64,000 nucleotides of DNA. Source: Stigmatella aurantiaca DW4/3-1. Its GTDB lineage: Bacteria; Myxococcota; Myxococcia; Myxococcales; Myxococcaceae. Location: positions 8,202,893-8,266,892 of the forward strand of contig NC_014623.1 in NCBI RefSeq assembly GCF_000165485.1. The letters are read 5' to 3'. The position numbers were made by a program, and so were the translations under genes. The notes under the pieces were generated by a model that was not told the DNA's origin, did not search any database, and saw nothing but the letters and a program-made list of their open reading frames with translations. Below are positions 35,317 through 44,016 of this stretch, one piece after another (position 1 is the first letter of the stretch; each line of letters begins with the position of its first letter).

Positions 35317-36549
35317 ATGGCCGCTACCCTCGCCCCTGCCCCGGTTGATACGTCCCCTTCCGCCACCGCCGAGCGCGTCAAGCCCAAGGGCCGCGCCCGC
35401 ATCGTCCTCCCCGCCCTGCTGGGCGTGGCACTGCTCGGAGGGCTGATCCGCTTCCTCTTCACCCATGGCCGCGAGTCCACGGATGACGCGCAGGTGGAGG
35501 GCCGCATCGGCAACGTGGCCCCGCGCGTGGCTGGGCAGGTGATGAAGGTGCTGGTGAAGGACAACCAGCCGGTGAAGGCCGGGGACGTCCTGGTGGAGCT
35601 CGACCGCAGCGACCTGGACGCGAAGCTCCAGGTGGCCCAGGCGGACGTGCTGAGCGCCGAGGCGCAGCTGTCCAACGCGCAGGCGCAACTGGCCCTCACC
35701 GAGGCCAACGCGGGGGCCACCCTGCGGCAGGCCCAGGCAGGGGTGACGCAGGCCTCCAGCGGCATCTCGTCCTCCAAGGCGGCCCTGGAGCAGGCACGCG
35801 CCGATGTGGCCTCGGTCGAGGCGCGCTTCCGGCTGACGGACACGGAGCTGGCCCGCGTGAAGCGGCTGGCCGCCGAGGGGGCCCTGTCCCCCGCGGAGCT
35901 GGACACGCGCCAGGCCGCGTATGACCAGGCCAAGGCCGCGCTGGATCAGGCCAAGGCGCGCCTGGCCTCCACCGAGGCCGGCATCACCAGTTCCTCGGGA
36001 GGCCTGGAGGCCGCACAGGGCAAGCTGGTGGCCGCGCAGACCGGGCCCGTGCAAGTGCAGGCGGCCCAGGCGGCCCTGAAGCTGGCCGAAGCGCGGCTGC
36101 AGCAGTCCCGCGCCTCCTTGCATCTGGCCGAGCTGGCCGTCTCCTACACCCAGGTGCGCGCGCCCATCAACGGCGTGGTGAGCCGCCGCACGGTGGAGGT
36201 GGGGCAGATGGTCGGCCCCGAGCGCCCCCTGATGGCCATCGTTCCCCAGGATGACGTGTGGGTGGTGGCCAACTTCAAGGAGGACCAGGTGGGCGGGATG
36301 CGCCCGGGCCAGCCGGTGGATGTGAAGGTGGACGCCTTTGGCAGCCAGCACTTCAGGGCGCATGTGGACAGCCTGGCGGGCGCCAGCGGCGCGCGCTTCG
36401 CGCTGCTGCCCCCGGACAACGCCTCCGGCAACTTCGTGAAGGTGGTGCAACGCATCCCCGTGCTGGTGCGCTTCGACGGGGACCTGAAGGAACTGCCGCT
36501 GAAGCCGGGCATGAGCGCCGTCGTCACGGTGGACACGCGGGAGCCGTAG
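35317..36549 (+). CDS. HlyD/EmrA-family membrane fusion protein
   Basis: The 410-residue protein has one N-terminal membrane helix (IVLPALLGVALLGGLIRFLF, about 29-48). A biotinyl-lipoyl half-motif follows (RESTDDAQVEGRIGNVAPRV), then a very long Ala/Gln-rich coiled-coil hairpin (about 105-260) and the second half and barrel (YTQVRAPINGVVSRRTVEVG). It should bridge the inner-membrane EmrB-like pump to an outer-membrane channel. No channel gene is next to it. It is 52 nt after marR. Confidence 0.92.
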   Translation: MAATLAPAPVDTSPSATAERVKPKGRARIVLPALLGVALLGGLIRFLFTHGRESTDDAQVEGRIGNVAPRVAGQVMKVLVKDNQPVKAGDVLVELDRSDLDAKLQVAQADVLSAEAQLSNAQAQLALTEANAGATLRQAQAGVTQASSGISSSKAALEQARADVASVEARFRLTDTELARVKRLAAEGALSPAELDTRQAAYDQAKAALDQAKARLASTEAGITSSSGGLEAAQGKLVAAQTGPVQVQAAQAALKLAEARLQQSRASLHLAELAVSYTQVRAPINGVVSRRTVEVGQMVGPERPLMAIVPQDDVWVVANFKEDQVGGMRPGQPVDVKVDAFGSQHFRAHVDSLAGASGARFALLPPDNASGNFVKVVQRIPVLVRFDGDLKELPLKPGMSAVVTVDTREP

Positions 36550-36552
36550 GCC

Positions 36553-38094
36553 ATGAAGAGCGACGCCATCACCGGCTCCAAGGCAGGCATCACCATCGCC
36601 GCCATGGCCGCGGCGCTGATGTCGGTGCTCGACATCTCCATCGTCAACGTGGCGCTCAACGACATCCGGGCGAGCTTTGGCACCCCGCTGGATCAGATCG
36701 CCTGGGTGTCCACGGGCTACATGATGGCCAACGTGGTCGTCATCCCCATGACGGGGTGGTTGCAGCGTCGCTTCGGCTTCCGGCGTTACTTCACGTTCTC
36801 CATCCTCATGTTCACGGCCGCCAGCGTGCTGTGTGGGCTGGCGTGGAACCTGCCCTCGCTCGTGGCCTTCCGCGTCCTCCAGGGCATTGGCGGCGGCGCC
36901 ATCATTCCGACCTCCCAGGCCATCCTCTTCGCCCGCTACCCGCGCGAGGAGCACGGCATGGCGGGGGCGCTGTTCGGCCTGGGCGCCGTCACGGGTCCCC
37001 TGCTGGGGCCCACCGTGGGAGGCCTGCTCATCGATGCGTCCTCCTGGCACTGGATCTTCCTCATCAATGTGCCCATCGGCCTGTTCGCCGCGTTCATGGC
37101 CTGGAGGAACATCGAGCAGAAGGACTTCGAGCCCTCGACGGAGCGGGTGGATCGCTACGGCATTGCGCTCTTGGCGGTGGGCATGGCGGCGCTCCAGTAC
37201 GTGCTGGAGGAGGGCAACCGCCACGACTGGTTCGACAGCCAGGAGATCACCGCGCTGGCGGTGATCGCGGGCGTGGCGCTCATCACCTTCATCGTGCACG
37301 AGCTGGAGACCCCCTCGCCCGTGGTGGACCTGCGCGTCTTCGCCAACCGCTCCTACGCGGCCGCCACGGGCATCAACCTCATGGTGGGCACGTCGCTCTT
37401 CTCGGGCACGTTCCTCTTCAGCCTCTTTCTGGGCTCGGTGGCGCACTACTCGGCGTTGGACATCGGCCTGCTGTTCCTCAAGGGCAGCGTCGTCCAGATC
37501 CTGCTGATGCCGCTCGTGGGCCGCTTCGGGAGCAAGATCGATGGGCGTGTGCTGGTGGCGCTGGGCATCGTGGGCGTGAGCATGTCGTTGTGGACCAACG
37601 GGCACCTGGCCACCAGCGCGGACGAAGCCGCGCTCATCACCCCCATCTTCATCCGCTCCTGCTCACTGGGGCTCGTCTTCGTGCCGCTGTCGGTCATCGC
37701 GCTCAGCGATCTGAAGCCGGAGCAGCGAGGCAACGCCGCCGGCCTCTACAGCCTCACCCGCGAGTTGGGAGGCTCCATCGGCACGGCGTGGATGAGCAGC
37801 TCCCTCAGCCGCACCACCCAGCTCAACGTCACCACGCTCACCTCCAAGGTGGACGTCTACAGCCAGCAGACGGCCGAGCAGCTCGCGGCCTTGCAAGGCG
37901 CGATGACCGGGCGCGTGTCCGACCCCACGGGGGCCGCGTATGGGCTCCTCAACATGAAGATCACCGCTCAGGCGATGGTGCGGGCCTTCAATGCCAACTT
38001 CATGGTGCTGACCGCGCTGTTCCTCTGCACCCTCTTCTTCGTGCTGATGCTCAAGAAGCCCGCACGCGGCGTGAAGGTGGAGGGTGCCCACTAG
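36553..38094 (+). CDS. EmrB/QacA-type MFS drug exporter (DHA2, 14 helices)
   Basis: The 513-residue membrane protein has DHA2 signatures: LDISIVNVALNDI in helix 1, WVSTGYMMANVVVIPMTGWL in helix 2, and motif C-like GAVTGPLLGPTVGG in helix 5. It exports hydrophobic drugs using the proton gradient and works with the adaptor gene 3 nt upstream. Confidence 0.93.
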   Translation: MKSDAITGSKAGITIAAMAAALMSVLDISIVNVALNDIRASFGTPLDQIAWVSTGYMMANVVVIPMTGWLQRRFGFRRYFTFSILMFTAASVLCGLAWNLPSLVAFRVLQGIGGGAIIPTSQAILFARYPREEHGMAGALFGLGAVTGPLLGPTVGGLLIDASSWHWIFLINVPIGLFAAFMAWRNIEQKDFEPSTERVDRYGIALLAVGMAALQYVLEEGNRHDWFDSQEITALAVIAGVALITFIVHELETPSPVVDLRVFANRSYAAATGINLMVGTSLFSGTFLFSLFLGSVAHYSALDIGLLFLKGSVVQILLMPLVGRFGSKIDGRVLVALGIVGVSMSLWTNGHLATSADEAALITPIFIRSCSLGLVFVPLSVIALSDLKPEQRGNAAGLYSLTRELGGSIGTAWMSSSLSRTTQLNVTTLTSKVDVYSQQTAEQLAALQGAMTGRVSDPTGAAYGLLNMKITAQAMVRAFNANFMVLTALFLCTLFFVLMLKKPARGVKVEGAH

Positions 38095-38224
38095 CGCCCC
38101 CCGCCACCCTCCCGTGTGAGGAGCGAACGAGAAAGACGCGAAAGCCCGAGCAACTTTTTCTCGGTTCCTGCGAGAACTCAGGGACGTCGTACCTTCCCTT
38201 CTCTCACACGGAGCCCTTCCCACC

Positions 38225-39349
38225 GTGAGCATCCACCCCGTCGGTCCTGGCGAAACCCTCACGGGCATCGCCCGCAAGTACAACACCACGGTCAACAAGC
38301 TCGCCCAGGACAATGGCATCGCCAACCCGGACAAGATCCAGGTAGGCCAGAAGCTGAATGTGTCCGGCAGCGCCAGCGCGGCCCGTCCCGGGACGGACTC
38401 CCCGCAGAACTACACGGTGCGCGCAGGCGACACCCTGAGTGGAATCGCTCAGAAGTTTGGTACCACCACGGGTGCACTGGCCAAGGCCAACAACATCAGC
38501 AACCCCAACCTCATCCGCGTGGGCCAGAAGCTCACCATCCCGGGTGCCAGTGCCTCCAGGCCTCCCTCGCCCCCTCCCTCGCAGAGCTACACGGTGCGCT
38601 CGGGCGATACCTTGAGTGGAATTGCCCAGCGGTTCGGCACCACCACGAACGCGCTGGCCAAGGCCAACAACATCAGCAACCCCAACCTCATCCGCGTGGG
38701 CCAGAAGCTCACCATCCCCGGGGGAACCAAGCCCGGCTCCCAGGACGGCTTCGATCCGCCAGCCACCGGGGGCAAGCCCTCCACGGGCCCCGTCACGGGC
38801 CCGGGCAACGGCGCGGGCACGGCGGGCGGCGTGACGGTGGCGCAGTTGCGCAAGGTCATGCCCAACCTGTCCCAGGCCAAGGCGGAGCAGTACCTGCCGC
38901 ACCTCAACCGCGCCATGGCCGAGGCGAAGATCAACACCCCCAAGCGCCAGGCCGCCTTCCTCGCGCAGCTCGCCCACGAGAGCGGCGAGTTCCGCTACAT
39001 GGAAGAGATCGCCTCGGGCGCCGCCTACGAGGGCCGCAAGGACCTGGGCAACACGCAGCCGGGGGACGGCGTGCGCTTCAAGGGCCGCGGCCCCATCCAG
39101 CTCACCGGCCGGTCCAACTACCGCGCCGCCGGCAAGGCGCTGGGCATCGACCTGGAGAACAACCCGAAGCGCGCCGCGGATCCGGATGTGGGCTTCCGCA
39201 CCGCCGCCTGGTTCTGGAACAGCCGCAACCTCAACACCTACGCGGACGCGGGCAACTTCCGCGAGGTGACCCGCCGGATCAACGGGGGCTACAACGGGCT
39301 GGCCAGCCGCGAGGCCTACTACCAGCGCGCCCTCAACGTCCTCTCCTGA
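38225..39349 (+). CDS. Triple-LysM family 19 chitinase/endolysin-like protein
   Basis: The 374-residue protein has three LysM carbohydrate-binding modules (about 3-46, 60-107 and 121-168), each with a GDTLSGIA- or GETLTGIA-type core. A Gly/Pro linker leads to a GH19 catalytic domain (about 200-374) with FLAQLAHESGEFRYMEE, carrying the catalytic Glu, and FKGRGPIQLTGRSNYR. It should bind and cut chitin or peptidoglycan. No signal peptide is visible: LysM1 starts at residue 3, so export must be non-classical or linked to lysis or an injection device. The start is GTG. Confidence 0.88.
   Translation: MSIHPVGPGETLTGIARKYNTTVNKLAQDNGIANPDKIQVGQKLNVSGSASAARPGTDSPQNYTVRAGDTLSGIAQKFGTTTGALAKANNISNPNLIRVGQKLTIPGASASRPPSPPPSQSYTVRSGDTLSGIAQRFGTTTNALAKANNISNPNLIRVGQKLTIPGGTKPGSQDGFDPPATGGKPSTGPVTGPGNGAGTAGGVTVAQLRKVMPNLSQAKAEQYLPHLNRAMAEAKINTPKRQAAFLAQLAHESGEFRYMEEIASGAAYEGRKDLGNTQPGDGVRFKGRGPIQLTGRSNYRAAGKALGIDLENNPKRAADPDVGFRTAAWFWNSRNLNTYADAGNFREVTRRINGGYNGLASREAYYQRALNVLS
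38477..38718 (+). repeat. Near-identical LysM2 and LysM3 coding repeats
   Basis: A 65-nt stretch starting CTGGCCAAGGCCAACAACAT at 38477-38541 recurs without change at 38654-38718. The protein repeats differ at only a few positions, while LysM1 is clearly more distant. This points to recent module duplication or gene conversion. Confidence 0.9.
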
Positions 39350-39371
39350 GGCCCGCCCTCAGGGAACACGC

Positions 39372-39399
39372 GCCCAGGCCCACGGGGGGAGGCCTGGGC
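39372..39399 (+). terminator. Hairpin after the chitinase gene
   Basis: GCCCAGGCC (39372-39380) and GGCCTGGGC (39391-39399) form a perfect 9-bp stem 22 nt after the stop. No T-run follows, so termination may need Rho. Confidence 0.5.
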
Positions 39400-39528
39400 A
39401 GAGCCCCTTCGCGTGATCTCCACATTGCGGCTTCGGATGCCAATCACTAGGGTGTCCGCCCCGTGCGGAAGGAAGCGTTCGCAACGAGCCTGACCTTCGC
39501 CCGTGACCGTGTGAACGAGGTCCGTTTC

Positions 39529-40296
39529 ATGAACAGCGCAATGCGAATCCGGCGTGCCAGTCTCCTGGGCCTCGCCTCGGCCCTGGCCATGCTGCTGCTG
39601 CCGGTGGCCCGGTCCGAAGCCTCGGACAAGGCCCCGCCCGAGAAGACCGCCCCCCGGACCGTCAAGCCGCGGAAGATCGGCATCATCGGCGCTGGGAAGG
39701 TGGGAGGCACCCTGGCCCGGCTCTGGGTCAAGGCCGGTTACGAGGTGCTGATCTCCTCCCGCCATCCCGAGGAGCTCAAGCCCCTGGCGGAACAGCTCGG
39801 CAAAAAGGCGCGAATCGGAACCCCTCGGGAAGCCGCCGCCTACGGCGACGTCGTGCTGATCTCCGTGCCCTATGGCGCCTTGCCCCAGATCGGCCGCGAT
39901 CATGCCAAGCAGCTCTCCGGGAAGGTCGTGCTGGATACCGGCAACCCCTACCCGCAGCGGGACGGCCCCATGGCCGAGGAAGCACGCCTCAAGGGCACCG
40001 GCGAAACCTCGAAGGCCTTGCTGCCCGGGGTGCGGCTGGTGCGCGCCTTCAACGCCATCAGCGCCACGGATCTCAGCAGCCAATCCGGCCGGGAGGGAGC
40101 CCTCATCGGCATTCCCCTGGCCAGCGATGACGAGGGAGCCCTGAAGATCGCCTCCGAGCTGGTCAAGGCCGCGGGCTTCGAGCCCGTCGTCGTGGGAGGC
40201 CTGGAACGCGCGAAGGATTTCGACGTCGGGACGCCGGTCTATACCCGGCCCCTGACCGCCGAGGAGCTCCGCAAGCACCTGGGCCTCCAGCCTTGA
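39529..40296 (+). CDS. F420-type NADP-binding reductase with Tat-like signal
   Basis: The protein of about 255 residues begins with a twin-arginine-like leader (MRIRRASLLGLASALAMLLL, ending PVARSEAS). A Rossmann fold follows with GIIGAGKVGGTLARLW, VLISSRHPEEL and DVVLISVPYGALPQ. This matches the F420-dependent NADP oxidoreductase-like family (NAD_binding_9/F420_oxidored). A secreted folded cofactor protein would fit Tat export. ATG 39529 is preferred to a GTG at 39463, since the leader then starts near the arginine pair. The substrate is unknown. Confidence 0.75.
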   Translation: MNSAMRIRRASLLGLASALAMLLLPVARSEASDKAPPEKTAPRTVKPRKIGIIGAGKVGGTLARLWVKAGYEVLISSRHPEELKPLAEQLGKKARIGTPREAAAYGDVVLISVPYGALPQIGRDHAKQLSGKVVLDTGNPYPQRDGPMAEEARLKGTGETSKALLPGVRLVRAFNAISATDLSSQSGREGALIGIPLASDDEGALKIASELVKAAGFEPVVVGGLERAKDFDVGTPVYTRPLTAEELRKHLGLQP

Positions 40297-40320
40297 TCGC
40301 CGCAGCCCTCTGCGCTCCCG

Positions 40321-42306
40321 TCAGTCCACGATGTCCGCGGAGACCGCGCCTCGGAAGAGCAAGGCGCTGTCCAGATCCGGGGCTGGAGGCAACGTGGGGG
40401 TGTAGGGCTGGTTGGCGCGCGGCGGCGGCGAGACCGCATCCTGCGCCTTCAAGTCGAAGTACTTCTGAATGACGGCCATGCCGGTGGGCGCGGCGTCCGA
40501 GCCTCCAAGACCGCCGTGCTCGTTGAGCACCACCACGGCGATCTCCGGATCCTCGGCGGGAGCAAAGGACGCCAGCCATGCGTGATGCCTCGAGAAGAAC
40601 TCCATCTGGTGTGTCTTGAGCCGCACCGCGCCCAGCGTGACCACCTGCGCGGTGCCCGTCTTCCCGGCCACCTTGATGTCCTTGAGCCGCTGGCGGTACG
40701 CGGTGCCGCCAGGCTCGTTCACCACCGCCATCAGCGAGTCGATGACCGCCTTGAGGTGCACCGGGTTGATGTCCACCTTGCGGACCCCCTGCGGCTGGAA
40801 CGCCTCGATGACCCGGCCGTCGAGATCCTCGATGCGCTGCACCAACTGCGGCTTGTACAGCGTGCCGCCATTGGCCAGCGACGCGTACACGAGCGCCAAC
40901 TGCAACGGCGTCACGTTGTCATCGCCCTGTCCGACAGCGCTGTTGAGCGCCATGCCCTTCGAGTAACCGCCCGGGGAGAGCCGGTCGTGGTACTCGGTGC
41001 TGGGCATGATGCCCGGCACCTCGGCCAAGACGCCGATGCCCGTGGGGCTGCCCAGGCCCAGGGACTTGCCCATGTCGGCGATGGGATCCAGGCCGAGGGT
41101 GTCCGCGACCTTGTAGAACCAGGTGTTGCACGAGTACTGCATCGCCTGCCGGCCCGTCACCGGACCATGGCCACTGTCCTTGTGGCAACGCCAGGTATGG
41201 CCTCCCAGCGTGTAGCCGCCCGGGCAATTCACCACCGTCTCCGGCCGGAAGAGGCCTGACTTGTAGGCGGCCAGCGCCGAGACGACCTTGAAGGTGGACC
41301 CAGGGCTGTAGTGGTTGGCCGCCACGCGGTTGATCATCGGCTGGAGCGGATCCTTGGCCAGCGAAGCCAACTGCGCCGGGGTGATACGGCCCGTGAGCAG
41401 GTTCGGATCAAAGCCCGGCCGGGACACCAGCGCGCGGATGAAGCCCGTGTTCACATCGATGGCCACCACCGCGCCCGCCACGCCGGGGAAAGCCTGCTCG
41501 GCCGCCTCCTGCAACCGCATGTCCAGCGAGAGCACGACGTTGCCACCCGCCGCTGGGGGCACCACCGAGTTCTCGCCAAGCATGTCGTTCAGCTCCTCGA
41601 TGGTCTGGCCTCGCGCGTTCACCACTTCCTTGCGCACCCCATCCACCCCGCGCAGCTGCGACTCGAAGTAGCGCTCCAGGCCCCGCCGGCCGATGTAGTC
41701 GCCCAGCGCATACTTCGCGCCGTCCGCATTGAGCCGCTCCAGCTCGTCCTGGTTGATCTCGTTCATGTACCCCAGCACGTGCGAGAGCACCGTGCCGGCG
41801 CGGTAGTTGCGGTGCGGCACGGGCACCACCTCCACCCCGTCCAGGAGGTCGCGCCGCGCGTTGAGCCGGTCCAGCTCGTCGCGCGTCAGGTCGACCCGCA
41901 CCGGAATGGGCTGGAAGGGGGCGTTGCGGCGGGCGGCACGCACCTGATCCTCCACCTTCTGACGCTGGTCGGCATCCAGGGTGAGCAGCTCCGCCAGCCG
42001 GGGAATGACCTGCTCGAAGCACTGGGTGCAGAAGGCCGGGGTGAGGAACGCATCGAAGGAGGGACGGCTGTCCACCAGGATGGTCCCGCGCACGTCCTTG
42101 ATGACGCCGCGATCGGCGCGGAGGCGGACCTCCTTGACGAAGTTGGCCACACTCTTCGCGGCATACTCCTCGCCCCGGATGAGCTGCAGCCGGTAGAGCT
42201 GCATGGCCAGGATGAACAGCCCTCCCACCATGGCCAATCCCAGGAAGAGGAAGCGGCGCTTGAGTTCCCTTCCTGGAGTGGTGTTACCCAACGTCGGGGG
42301 CGTCAT
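40321..42306 (-). CDS. mrdA: Penicillin-binding protein 2 (elongation transpeptidase)
   Basis: The 661-residue protein has one N-terminal membrane helix (FLFLGLAMVGGLFILAMQLY), a pedestal domain and a transpeptidase domain. Its catalytic motifs are SPGSTFKV (nucleophile Ser), QYSCNTW (SxN) and AGKTGTAQ (KTG). PBP2 cross-links lateral-wall peptidoglycan with the Rod complex. rodA and mreC are not adjacent here. The stop lies 25 nt from the convergent F420-type gene. Confidence 0.92.
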   Translation of the reverse strand: MTPPTLGNTTPGRELKRRFLFLGLAMVGGLFILAMQLYRLQLIRGEEYAAKSVANFVKEVRLRADRGVIKDVRGTILVDSRPSFDAFLTPAFCTQCFEQVIPRLAELLTLDADQRQKVEDQVRAARRNAPFQPIPVRVDLTRDELDRLNARRDLLDGVEVVPVPHRNYRAGTVLSHVLGYMNEINQDELERLNADGAKYALGDYIGRRGLERYFESQLRGVDGVRKEVVNARGQTIEELNDMLGENSVVPPAAGGNVVLSLDMRLQEAAEQAFPGVAGAVVAIDVNTGFIRALVSRPGFDPNLLTGRITPAQLASLAKDPLQPMINRVAANHYSPGSTFKVVSALAAYKSGLFRPETVVNCPGGYTLGGHTWRCHKDSGHGPVTGRQAMQYSCNTWFYKVADTLGLDPIADMGKSLGLGSPTGIGVLAEVPGIMPSTEYHDRLSPGGYSKGMALNSAVGQGDDNVTPLQLALVYASLANGGTLYKPQLVQRIEDLDGRVIEAFQPQGVRKVDINPVHLKAVIDSLMAVVNEPGGTAYRQRLKDIKVAGKTGTAQVVTLGAVRLKTHQMEFFSRHHAWLASFAPAEDPEIAVVVLNEHGGLGGSDAAPTGMAVIQKYFDLKAQDAVSPPPRANQPYTPTLPPAPDLDSALLFRGAVSADIVD

Positions 42307-42411
42307 CGCCCCTCCAGTCTACCTGCTCGGTGGGTCGGGGCCAGTCCCTCCAGGCTCCCAGTCCCTCCCACCTTTCAGACGGACCGGCCTCAGGGTATGC
42401 ACTGAGTCTCG

Positions 42412-43983
42412 ATGAACAACAGCGATTCTCTCCAAGCGCCTCCCGCCGCCCCTGCTGCCCTGCCCCCTCCCGCCCTGGAACTGGAGGAGGTGCGCCGTTG
42501 CGCACAACTCCTGGAGGCCATCGTGGCGGACCGCCGGCTCCTGCTCCGGCTCCCCGAGCCGGAACGGATTGCGCTGCTCAGCGCCGCGGGCAAGGTCGTC
42601 CTCCCCGAACGCGATGTCCGGGCACGCCTCGTCAAGTCGCTGCGCAAGGAGCAGAAGCAGGCCAAGCGAAAGCGGGACCAGGTCGTCCGCGCGTCGACGG
42701 AGATCCGCACCCTGCGCCAGGCGCCTGTCTTCACCGCCCCCGCGCCGAGGCTCCTGGGCGAGAACACGGGGCCCGAGCGGCTGCTGGAGAATCCGCGCAA
42801 CTGCTACGTGTGCAAGGAGGAGTTCAAGCGTCTTCACTTCTTCTACGACGCGATGTGCCCCACGTGCGCCGACTTCAACTACGCCAAGCGCTTCCAGACT
42901 GCCCCCCTGGAGGGCAAGGTGGCGCTCATCACCGGTGCGAGGGTGAAGATTGGCTTCCAGGCGTCGCTGATGCTGCTGCGCTCCGGGGCGCGGGTCATCG
43001 CCACCACGCGCTTTCCGAATGACGCCGCCGAGCGCTATGCCCGGGAGCCGGACTTCGCCGCCTGGAGCCACCGCCTCCATGTTCACGGGCTGGACCTGCG
43101 GCACGCGCCCAGCGTCGAGCTCTTCGCGCGCTACGTGGACCAGGCGTACGAGCGCCTGGACATCTTGATCAACAACGCGGCCCAGACCGTCCGGCGTCCG
43201 CCGGGCTTCTATGCCCACCTCCTCTCCAAGGAGCTGCTGCCCGTGGGGGAGTTGCCCAAGGCCTGTGCCCCCCTCCTCCAGGGCCACCAGGAGTGCCTGG
43301 CGAGGGTTCAGCCCGCCCTGGGAGCCGGAACCTCGAGCACGAGCATCACGTGGAGGAGCGCGGACCCCGCCGTCGGGCTTCACTCCTCGGCGGCCCTGTC
43401 GCTGGTGCCCTACGCCCTCGAGCAGGAGGGGGACACCCAGCGGATCTTCCCCCAGGGGCGGTTGGATGCGGACCTGCAACAGGTCGACCTGCGTGAGATG
43501 AACTCGTGGCGGCTGCGGCTGGCGGAGGTGGAGACCGCCGAGATGCTCGAGGTGCACCTGGTGAACGCGGTGGCCCCCTTCATCCTCTGCGGCAAGCTCA
43601 AGCCCCTGATGCTGCGCAACCGCACCGAGATTGGCCACATCGTGAATGTGTCGGCGATGGAAGGGAGCTTCTCGCGCGGGAAGAAGACGGACAAGCACCC
43701 CCACACGAACATGGCGAAGGCGGCGTTGAACATGATGACGCTGACCTCCGCGCCCGACTACGCCCGCGACGGCATCTACATGAACGCGGTGGACACCGGC
43801 TGGGTGACGGACGAGGACCCCGCCATCCACGCGCAGCGCAAGCAGGAGGAGCTCGACTTCCATCCCCCGCTCGACATCGTGGACGGGGCCGCCCGCGTGG
43901 TGGACCCCGTCTTCATGGCGGTCAAGACAGGCCAGGGCGCCTGGGGCAACTTCTTCAAGGACTACCGCCACACCTCCTGGTGA
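42412..43983 (+). CDS. SDR-like protein with CxxC module and altered catalytic motif
   Basis: The 523-residue protein has a helical, Lys/Arg-rich N-terminus (about 20-100), a two-CxxC module (CYVCKEEFKRLHFFYDAMC, then PTC, about 128-150) that may bind zinc, and a Rossmann SDR domain. The SDR domain shows ALITGARVKIGFQA, ILINNAAQTVRRP, IVNVSAMEGSF and HPHTNMAKAALNMM. In classical SDRs the last motif is YxxxK; here the Tyr position is Thr. An insertion of about 100 residues sits between the NNAA motif and the active site. Catalysis is uncertain. Confidence 0.8.
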   Translation: MNNSDSLQAPPAAPAALPPPALELEEVRRCAQLLEAIVADRRLLLRLPEPERIALLSAAGKVVLPERDVRARLVKSLRKEQKQAKRKRDQVVRASTEIRTLRQAPVFTAPAPRLLGENTGPERLLENPRNCYVCKEEFKRLHFFYDAMCPTCADFNYAKRFQTAPLEGKVALITGARVKIGFQASLMLLRSGARVIATTRFPNDAAERYAREPDFAAWSHRLHVHGLDLRHAPSVELFARYVDQAYERLDILINNAAQTVRRPPGFYAHLLSKELLPVGELPKACAPLLQGHQECLARVQPALGAGTSSTSITWRSADPAVGLHSSAALSLVPYALEQEGDTQRIFPQGRLDADLQQVDLREMNSWRLRLAEVETAEMLEVHLVNAVAPFILCGKLKPLMLRNRTEIGHIVNVSAMEGSFSRGKKTDKHPHTNMAKAALNMMTLTSAPDYARDGIYMNAVDTGWVTDEDPAIHAQRKQEELDFHPPLDIVDGAARVVDPVFMAVKTGQGAWGNFFKDYRHTSW

Positions 43984-44016
43984 GGGGGGCCGCCCGAAAC
44001 GCTCCCTTCACACCGC

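Noticed and set aside
35251-37605. Long antisense frame opposite the emrA and emrB genes
   Set aside because: No recognisable domains; it is a by-product of strong third-position GC in the real genes.
38477-38718. Tandem repeat as a possible CRISPR or satellite
   Set aside because: Only two copies exist, inside one coding frame, and they encode LysM modules.
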